Notes under the pieces: model-generated | Database searches by the model: none | What the model was told of the DNA's origin: nothing | The model's input: only the letters and a program-made list of their open reading frames with translations | DNA from: Bacteroidota bacterium | Lineage (GTDB): Bacteria; Bacteroidota; Bacteroidia; Chitinophagales; Saprospiraceae | Assembly (NCBI GenBank): GCA_024277695.1 | Contig: JAJRUR010000181.1 | Coordinates: forward strand, 1 to 6,924 | Length of the DNA: 6,924 nt | Reading direction: 5' to 3' | Part shown: piece by piece, positions 1-3,903 of the stretch | Numbering within the stretch: position 1 is the stretch's first letter | How the letters are laid out: every line of letters starts with the position of its first letter | Translations under genes and position numbers: made by a program

Positions 1-37
1 ACAAAATAATGACTAGAATCCCGGGGTTGTTCTTCAT
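1..37 (-). CDS. Possible 5' end of a gene running off the left edge
   Basis: An ATG at 35-37 on the minus strand opens a frame that stays open to the window edge, reading MKNNPGILVIIL. A short charged start followed by hydrophobic residues would suit a signal peptide or membrane anchor. A TATTTTTG box, matching the Bacteroidota -7 consensus TAnnTTTG, lies 5 nt upstream of the ATG. That spacing resembles the one in front of the metalloregulator gene in this window. Only 12 codons are visible, so neither the coding status nor the product can be established. This is an inference from start codon, promoter box and residue character. Confidence 0.35.
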   Translation of the reverse strand, partial: MKNNPGILVIIL

Positions 38-42
38 ACTCG

Positions 43-50
43 CAAAAATA
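43..50 (-). promoter_or_regulatory. Putative -7 promoter box (TAnnTTTG)
   Basis: Read on the minus strand, this is TATTTTTG, a match to the Bacteroidota -7 element. A TTTG that could act as the -33 element lies at 76-79, but the 25-nt spacing is longer than usual. It would drive the possible gene leaving the window on the left. Confidence 0.25.
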
Positions 51-215
51 GGTATTTAATCTATAGTTTTTGAATCAAATAAATAGCTCTACCCCAATCT
101 TTATATGGTTAAAGGCCTTTTTTTAAGGTATTGTCGACTATCAACAAATACGGATATACAAACCGATGGATTATCCTCGTAACAGAACTTAATAAAAAAA
201 CTGCCCGGCGTTAAG
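51..215. other. Intergenic region downstream of the DUF4294 gene
   Basis: No convincing gene is seen here; the one open frame through it, on the minus strand, has no family-like features. On the minus strand just after the DUF4294 stop, a GC-rich stretch (201-210) is followed by seven T, as in an intrinsic terminator, but no proper stem can be drawn. A self-complementary AAAGGCCTTT run followed by further T lies at 111-124 and is equally weak. Transcription termination in this stretch is plausible but not shown. Confidence 0.3.
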
Positions 216-857
216 TCAATTTGAACTCTGTTCAGACCTGCCGGATGGCTCGGTGACCTCGTAGGAGATATCATAATCCTGGAGTACAATGTCCAGTACA
301 CGATCTATACCCGGAGTATATTTCTCTTTGAGATCATATCCATTGAGCTTGCCGAGACGATGCCACCAATAAGCTTTGACACCCGATCGGGTGTTTTTGA
401 TCAGATCAAAGGTAGAAATATCCAGATGTCGTTCAATCATTTTGGTGAGGATAAGTCCTTGGGTTTTGGACAAACTTTTTAGCCTGGATTTAAATTTTTG
501 CTTGAGCTTTTTGTTGAGTTTGCGATTGTGTTTTTTGCGCTTGCGCTTGCTCATCCCTTCGGTATCGTACTCCATTTGCCTATAGATCTTAATAGCTTCT
601 ACAGCGTAGGGATAGACCTTATTGGCATAGCGACGATATTTTCGATAGCGATTGTATTCCGACCGACTCCCAAAATCATAAAGACTGCTCACACTTACAT
701 CATCGAGATCCGCTACAATAATCGTATCCCCATCCGAAATAAAAGCGGTAACCACCTGCCCCTCTATCTTGATCCGTTCACGACGCTCGTCGGACTGTGC
801 TGATGATTGCGTAGCGGACACTATGCTACAAAGAAGTATAAAAAAAAGATATTTCAT
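216..857 (-). CDS. Secreted DUF4294 family protein
   Basis: This 213-residue protein of unknown function matches the Bacteroidota-specific DUF4294 family by recall of its pattern: an early DGDTI motif (residues 42-46), a YANKVYPYA segment (77-85), a central basic helix, a KTQGLILTKMIER segment (131-143), and a C-terminal GYDLKEKY-type stretch (163-170). The chosen ATG (855-857) gives a clean signal peptide, MKYLFFILLCSIVSATQSSA, with cleavage likely near residue 20-22. An upstream start at 905 would add 16 residues before the signal and overlap the -7 box, so it is unlikely. Residues 103-128 are extremely rich in Lys and Arg, which is unusual for an exported protein and suggests contact with a polyanion or membrane surface (inference). 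It is transcribed in the same direction as the zip gene upstream but has its own promoter box, so it is probably a separate unit. Family assignment is fairly sure; function is unknown. Confidence 0.8.
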   Translation of the reverse strand: MKYLFFILLCSIVSATQSSAQSDERRERIKIEGQVVTAFISDGDTIIVADLDDVSVSSLYDFGSRSEYNRYRKYRRYANKVYPYAVEAIKIYRQMEYDTEGMSKRKRKKHNRKLNKKLKQKFKSRLKSLSKTQGLILTKMIERHLDISTFDLIKNTRSGVKAYWWHRLGKLNGYDLKEKYTPGIDRVLDIVLQDYDISYEVTEPSGRSEQSSN

Positions 858-878
858 AAATAATATGATCTTGGAGTA

Positions 879-886
879 CAAAGATA
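879..886 (-). promoter_or_regulatory. Putative -7 promoter box for the DUF4294 gene
   Basis: The minus strand reads TATCTTTG, an exact match to TAnnTTTG, ending 21 nt before the chosen ATG. A TTTG at 903-906 could be the -33 element, with a 16-nt spacer that is slightly short. The position supports the start at 857 over the longer frame beginning at 905. Confidence 0.5.
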
Positions 887-981
887 GAACGCTAATGCTT
901 ATCAAATGATCGTTAGGAGAATGTTAAAAAAATCCTCGATAATATTGCATTTCAGCACAGCTTTTGAGCTATATCTATCCA

Positions 982-1800
982 TCAACCCAATCCTACATCC
1001 ATAGCCATCATGATGATAAATCCAATGATAAAGCCCATAGTGGCTATGTCTGTGTACTTGTCCAGTTGCGTCTCCGGTATTACCTCTTCTACCACTACAA
1101 AAATCATCGCACCGGCAGCAAAAGAAAGAGCATAGGGGAGTATGGGCTGAAAGGTCATCACCGCCCAAGCTCCCAAAACTGCTGCCATTGGCTCTACTAT
1201 CGCTGACATCTGACCGTACATAAAACTCCTACGCCTCGAAAAACCCTCGCGACGTAATGGCATAGCTACAGCAAATCCTTCGGGAAAATTTTGCAAACCA
1301 ATACCAATCGCTAATGCTACAGCTCCGCCTATCGTGGCACCGGGAAGCCCTGCCGCAGCCCCTCCAAATAAAACACCTACCGCCAGACCCTCAGGTATAT
1401 TATGCAGCGTAATAGCCAATACAAGCAATACCGTCTTATGCCATCCCGTCTTCATACCCTCCGGGTGTTGAAAATTGATATGTATATGCGGAAGCAGCTT
1501 GTCCAAGCCAAACAAAAACATCGCACCAAGAAAAAATCCCACTACTGAAGGAAATACTTTGATAAAACCACTACCCTCACTCATCTCAATAGCCGGTGAT
1601 AATAAACTCCAAAAACTGGCAGCTACCATTACTCCTCCGGTAAATCCCAACATACCATCCAATACGGCTCTGTTCATCCCCTTAAAGAAAAATACCAATG
1701 CAGCTCCTGCAGCTGTTAGTCCCCAAGTAAATAGTGTAGCATAAAATGCCGCCAAAATGGGGTTTAATGTACTCATATAGCTTACGATTTGCTCTAGCAT
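982..1800 (-). CDS. ZIP family divalent metal transporter, GufA/ZIP11 type
   Basis: This 272-residue inner-membrane protein should import divalent metal (Zn, Mn or Fe) into the cytoplasm. It carries the two ZIP metal-site motifs: HNIPEG at residues 133-138 and QNFPEG at 170-175, in the fourth and fifth membrane helices of the family. The segments TWGLTAAGAALVF (25-37), LGFTGGVMVAASFWSLLSPA (51-70), VEPMAAVLGAWAV (202-214), LPYALSFAAGAM (221-232) and the C-terminal MDVGLG closely resemble my recall of human ZIP11 and bacterial GufA proteins. The loop before the fourth helix is short and holds His105, His107, His112 and His121, whereas human ZIP11 has a long loop. The length is normal for the bacterial branch and the protein looks complete. 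It starts 3 bp after the stop of the metalloregulator gene, so the two are almost certainly co-transcribed. Which metal it moves cannot be read from the sequence. Confidence 0.92.
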   Translation of the reverse strand: MLEQIVSYMSTLNPILAAFYATLFTWGLTAAGAALVFFFKGMNRAVLDGMLGFTGGVMVAASFWSLLSPAIEMSEGSGFIKVFPSVVGFFLGAMFLFGLDKLLPHIHINFQHPEGMKTGWHKTVLLVLAITLHNIPEGLAVGVLFGGAAAGLPGATIGGAVALAIGIGLQNFPEGFAVAMPLRREGFSRRRSFMYGQMSAIVEPMAAVLGAWAVMTFQPILPYALSFAAGAMIFVVVEEVIPETQLDKYTDIATMGFIIGFIIMMAMDVGLG

Positions 1801-1803
1801 TAT

Positions 1804-2472
1804 CTATGTTTTTTTGATTAAAATATTTTGTGCGATGCGCTTCGTCCATACAAGCGATTGATGGGTGGCCTCAATGAGCACTTCATAAGTCTCAGCATAA
1901 GCGTCAATCGATATCAATCGCAATTTGCAACCAATGCCTAGATTTCGCTCTGTCAGATAATTCAAAAACTTAGCATCGGAATCTACTATACCCTTTATCT
2001 CAAAAGAATCTCTCTCGCGTAGTTCATCTATTTTGATATAATCCGTCTTCGGTAGCTGCCCGGATCCATCAGGTATGGGATCTCCATGCGGGTCCGACTT
2101 GGGATGTCCCAAATACGCATCCAGCCGATCAGCCAGATCATGAATATTGACATGCTCCAGCTCCTCAGCGAGATCATGCACTTTCTCCCAGCTATAGCCC
2201 AACTTGTCATGCAAAAAAACCTCCCACAAGCGATGTCTGCGCACGAGCTGTATCGCCAGATTAGCACCATAGGTAGTAAGCTGTACTCCATAATATTTTT
2301 CATATTGGATTACTGCCTTATTGCTCAGTTTCTTGATCATATCCGTCGCAGATGCAGCTGAAGTCCCCATTTCTGAAGCCAACTCGTTTGTAGATACTCT
2401 ACCATCCATCTGCTGAAGCTTATAAATGGCCTTGAGATAGTTCTCTTCAATAATAGAAAGTCCTGAATGCAT
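1804..2472 (-). CDS. DtxR/MntR family metal-dependent transcriptional regulator
   Basis: This 222-residue cytoplasmic regulator should bind DNA when loaded with Mn or Fe. Three parts are visible: an N-terminal winged helix (about 5-70, helix-turn-helix 24-52), a metal-binding dimerisation domain (about 72-125), and a C-terminal FeoA/SH3-like domain (about 145-221). Candidate metal ligands by alignment from memory to DtxR and MntR are His80, Glu84, Glu103, Glu106 and His107. DtxR has Cys102 where Glu103 lies, and MntR has Glu99, which leans toward manganese. The site of DtxR Met10 / MntR Asp8 is Asn11, and the site of MntR Glu11 is Lys14, so the first metal site differs from both models. The gene leads an operon with the ZIP transporter. 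A large palindrome beside its promoter suggests autoregulation: metal-replete cells would shut off both genes. Function as a DtxR-family regulator is sure; the metal is not. Confidence 0.93.
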   Translation of the reverse strand: MHSGLSIIEENYLKAIYKLQQMDGRVSTNELASEMGTSAASATDMIKKLSNKAVIQYEKYYGVQLTTYGANLAIQLVRRHRLWEVFLHDKLGYSWEKVHDLAEELEHVNIHDLADRLDAYLGHPKSDPHGDPIPDGSGQLPKTDYIKIDELRERDSFEIKGIVDSDAKFLNYLTERNLGIGCKLRLISIDAYAETYEVLIEATHQSLVWTKRIAQNILIKKT

Positions 2473-2476
2473 AGCA

Positions 2477-2484
2477 CAAAGATA
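2477..2484 (-). promoter_or_regulatory. Putative -7 promoter box of the metalloregulator-zip operon
   Basis: The minus strand reads TATCTTTG, an exact TAnnTTTG match, and its last base is only 4 nt from the ATG at 2472. With the usual few-nucleotide gap from this box to the transcription start, the mRNA would begin at or next to the start codon, so it would be leaderless or nearly so. Its upstream edge overlaps the palindrome by 3 bp. No clear -33 TTTG is seen; that region falls inside the palindrome. Confidence 0.55.
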
Positions 2485-2519
2485 GAAAAATATTTAGACT
2501 AGGCTAAATATTTTTCTAT
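2482..2519. promoter_or_regulatory. 38-bp palindrome, candidate DtxR/MntR-type operator
   Basis: Two perfect 16-bp arms (2482-2497 and 2504-2519) flank a 6-bp centre in which two of three pairs also match, leaving one mismatched pair in 38 bp. The core on the gene strand is TTTAGCCTAGTCTAAA, which has the TTAG...CTAA shape of DtxR/IdeR-family boxes. It sits directly upstream of, and overlaps, the -7 box of the regulator gene, so a bound dimer pair would block RNA polymerase. The perfect outer arms, rich in A and T, extend well beyond the length of one such box and could hold two dimers (inference). A role as a terminator is less likely because no gene ends just before it. Confidence 0.7.
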
Positions 2520-2538
2520 TAGTGGTCAAAAATTATGT

Positions 2539-2671
2539 CCCTTTGGAGGGGGTTAGGTGGAGACAACAGTACAACTCACCCCCGACCCCTCTCTTAAAAA
2601 AAGAGGGGAGCGCAGTCGTTTGGTTTTTGTCCCCCTCTGGAGGGGTTAGGGGGAGGACAACCCCTCCAGAG
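2539..2671. repeat. Repeat module a, copy 1
   Basis: About 133 bp matching 2960-3093, with five substitutions and one 1-bp indel. It contains two hairpins: CCCCTCT (2586-2592) pairing with AGAGGGG (2602-2608) around a 9-nt loop, and CCCCTC (2632-2637) pairing with GAGGGG (2640-2645). It runs directly into module b. Confidence 0.88.
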
Positions 2672-2744
2672 TTTGCAAATAAATTTGCAAGGCCATTTTG
2701 TGTCCCCTCTCCGAAGGTTGAGACTGCTTCGTCGTGCCTCCTCG
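2672..2744. repeat. Repeat module b, copy 1
   Basis: A 73-bp unit identical to copy 2 (2812-2884). It begins with a perfect interrupted palindrome, TTGCAAATAAATTTGCAA at 2673-2690 (8-bp arms, 2-bp centre). It ends with the sequence whose complement is a widespread dispersed bacterial repeat. Confidence 0.9.
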
Positions 2745-2754
2745 CAGTGACGGT

Positions 2755-2797
2755 GTCTAAATCGAGGATCACAAGCGCATAAGCGAGTAGTGACGGT
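2755..2797. repeat. Repeat module g, copy 1
   Basis: A 43-bp unit from GTCTAAATCGAGGATC to GTAGTGACGGT. It recurs at 2897-2955, where it carries a 16-bp internal insertion. It links two b modules. Confidence 0.85.
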
Positions 2798-2811
2798 GTC
2801 CCACTCCGGAA

Positions 2812-2884
2812 TTTGCAAATAAATTTGCAAGGCCATTTTGTGTCCCCTCTCCGAAGGTTGAGACTGCTTCGTCGTGCCTCCTCG
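2812..2884. repeat. Repeat module b, copy 2
   Basis: Identical over 73 bp to copy 1, including the 18-bp palindrome at 2813-2830. The 11 or so bases just before it (CCCACTCCGGA) resemble the end of module a, so this copy looks like an a-b unit that has lost almost all of a. Confidence 0.9.
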
Positions 2885-2896
2885 GCAATCCGAGAT

Positions 2897-2955
2897 GTCT
2901 AAATCGAGGATCACAAGCGCATAAGCTGTCAAGCGCATAAGCGAGTAGTGACGGT
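2897..2955. repeat. Repeat module g, copy 2, with internal duplication
   Basis: This copy matches 2755-2797 but has AAGCGCATAAGC twice (2915-2926 and 2931-2942), separated by TGTC. That is a 16-bp tandem duplication absent from copy 1. Confidence 0.85.
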
Positions 2956-2959
2956 TTCC

Positions 2960-3093
2960 CCCTTTGGAGGGGGTTAGGTGGAGGACAAGAGTACAACTCA
3001 CCCCCGACCCCTCTCTTAAAAAAAGAGGGGAGCGCATTCGTTTGGTTTTTGTCCCCCTCTGGAGGGGTTTGGGGGAGGACAACCCCTCCGGAA
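2960..3093. repeat. Repeat module a, copy 2
   Basis: Second copy of module a, about 95% identical to 2539-2671 by direct reading. Both hairpins are kept, including CCCCTCT (3008-3014) with AGAGGGG (3024-3030). The single-base indel relative to copy 1 would shift any reading frame. Confidence 0.88.
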
Positions 3094-3163
3094 TTTGCAA
3101 ATAAATTTGCAAGGCCATTTTGTGTCCCCTCTCCGAAAGATGAGACTGCTTCGTCGCGCCTCC
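3094..3163. repeat. Repeat module b, copy 3 (diverged)
   Basis: This copy matches the other two b modules with three substitutions and a different last few bases. The 18-bp palindrome (3095-3112) is unchanged. Confidence 0.87.
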
Positions 3164-3264
3164 GTGCAGGGAGGGTTGTCCCCCTCTGAAGGGGGTTAGG
3201 GGCAGGGTTGGACACTTCAGAAAATTAAATATAAAAAATATTTATATATTATAGAAAATTGTTA

Positions 3265-3272
3265 TATGTTTG
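3265..3272 (+). promoter_or_regulatory. Putative -7 box of the transposase gene
   Basis: TATGTTTG matches TAnnTTTG and lies 13 nt before the ATG at 3286. This favours ATG 3286 over the TTG at 3259, which lies upstream of the box. No clear -33 element is seen. Confidence 0.35.
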
Positions 3273-3285
3273 TGTAAAAAAAAGT

Positions 3286-3872
3286 ATGAAATCAATGTAT
3301 AGTTGTTTGCAAAAAGTAAAAGACCATAGAAGAAGTCAAGGTAAAAGGACACCAATGGCCGCATTTTTAGAAATGATCGTTTTAGCAGGAATGAGTGGTC
3401 ATTTTGGATATAGACCCATATCACGGTTTATAACAAATAATAAAGAATTTTTTGAAGCACGATATAATTTAGCACATGGAACACCATCATACACAACACT
3501 TAGAAATTTCATGAAAGGATTAAATTATAGAGACTTGTGTGATGCATTAAATAGTTGGATTATTCAATTTTTGGATAAAGAAGGCAGGTTGGCAATAGAT
3601 GGTAAACGTATGAATTCCACAGTAGAAAATGAGGATGACTCGAAGCAAAATTATAAAAGTATGGTAAGTTTATTCTGTAATAAAAAAGGTATAGTAATAA
3701 AATCGCTTTCTATAGAAAATAAAAACAAAGAAGGAAATGCAGCTAGAGATTTAATAGCTCAATGTGAACTTAAAGGAATAAGCTTTACAATGGATGCATT
3801 GCACTGCCAAAAAAAACTACGGAAGCCATCGTGGAGTCAGGAAATGTATATGTACTTCAAGTAAAAGGAAAA
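3286..3872 (+). pseudogene. ISAs1-family DDE transposase, frameshifted and truncated
   Basis: The intact frame from ATG 3286 gives 192 residues; full ISAs1-family (H-repeat) transposases are around 370-440. The N-terminal transposase-associated domain (about 20-60, with LEMIVLAGMSGHFGYRPISRF) is followed by the start of the catalytic domain: LAIDGK with Asp105, and FTMDALHCQKK with Asp170, the first two acidic residues of the DDE triad. After CQKK the frame degenerates and stops at 3864. The expected continuation (TTEAIVESGNVYVLQVKG) is present in another frame, so one A is missing from the eight-A run at 3809-3816. Similarity then ends at about 3872, removing the third catalytic residue and the whole C-terminus. 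Either lesion alone would inactivate it. A homopolymer sequencing error could explain the frameshift but not the truncation. Confidence 0.88.
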
Positions 3873-3903
3873 CGAAGCCTCGCAGGGACGGAATGCACCA
3901 ACC

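Larger units (their letters stand above)
2538..3214. repeat. Modular repeat cluster (a-b-g-b-g'-a-b)
   Basis: This gene-free block consists almost wholly of three repeated modules plus short linkers: a (2539-2671, 2960-3093), b (2672-2744, 2812-2884, 3094-3163) and g (2755-2797, 2897-2955). Several modules carry G/C-rich hairpins, and the a-b unit recurs with an offset of about 421 bp. The minus strand of module b holds GGCACGACGAAGCAGTCTC, a version of a dispersed repeat I recognise from many bacterial genomes. The CCCCCTAACCCCTCC-type text of module a is also a common Bacteroidota intergenic motif. The last 50 bp (3164-3214) hold a further degenerate a-like hairpin flanked by TGTCC and GGACA. 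Frames open on the minus strand here appear spurious. A transcript of the metalloregulator would start outside this block. Confidence 0.9.
3215..3872 (+). mobile_element. Truncated ISAs1-family insertion sequence fragment
   Basis: This stretch is clearly more AT-rich than its surroundings and carries an ISAs1-type transposase start. Transposase homology stops at about 3872 and switches abruptly to CGAAGCCTCGCAGGGACGG, which resembles the neighbouring repeats (13 of 14 bases of 3878-3891 match 2740-2753). I could not find a pair of terminal inverted repeats, so the left limit is placed by composition only and is uncertain. The right end of the element, with its inverted repeat, is missing. The fragment should be immobile. 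Confidence 0.7.

Noticed and set aside
101..301. 66-codon minus-strand frame overlapping the end of the DUF4294 gene
   Set aside because: It overlaps a well-supported gene in another frame, has no recognisable domain, and has no promoter box or conserved start.
858..981. Terminator hairpin between zip and the DUF4294 gene
   Set aside because: Short self-complementary pieces such as 959-970 exist, but no G/C-rich stem followed by a T run on the minus strand could be drawn.
902..1206. Small open frames overlapping the 3' part of the zip gene on both strands
   Set aside because: They are shadows of the ZIP coding sequence with no family-like features.
2482..2519. Palindrome as a Rho-independent terminator
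   Set aside because: No gene ends just beside it on either strand, the arms are AT-rich with no G/C stem, and it overlaps a promoter box of a DNA-binding autoregulator candidate.
2538..3214. CRISPR array
   Set aside because: The repeats are 43 to 134 bp, irregularly ordered and spaced, and have no set of uniform unique spacers or cas genes nearby.
2533..3215. Three overlapping minus-strand open frames (79, 148 and 174 codons) as protein genes
   Set aside because: They lie wholly in repeat modules, recur in more than one frame, show no domain, and the copies differ by amino-acid changes and a frame-breaking indel.
3259..3285. TTG at 3259 as transposase start
   Set aside because: It would place the start upstream of the TATGTTTG box and add nine residues unlike the family; ATG at 3286 is a better fit.
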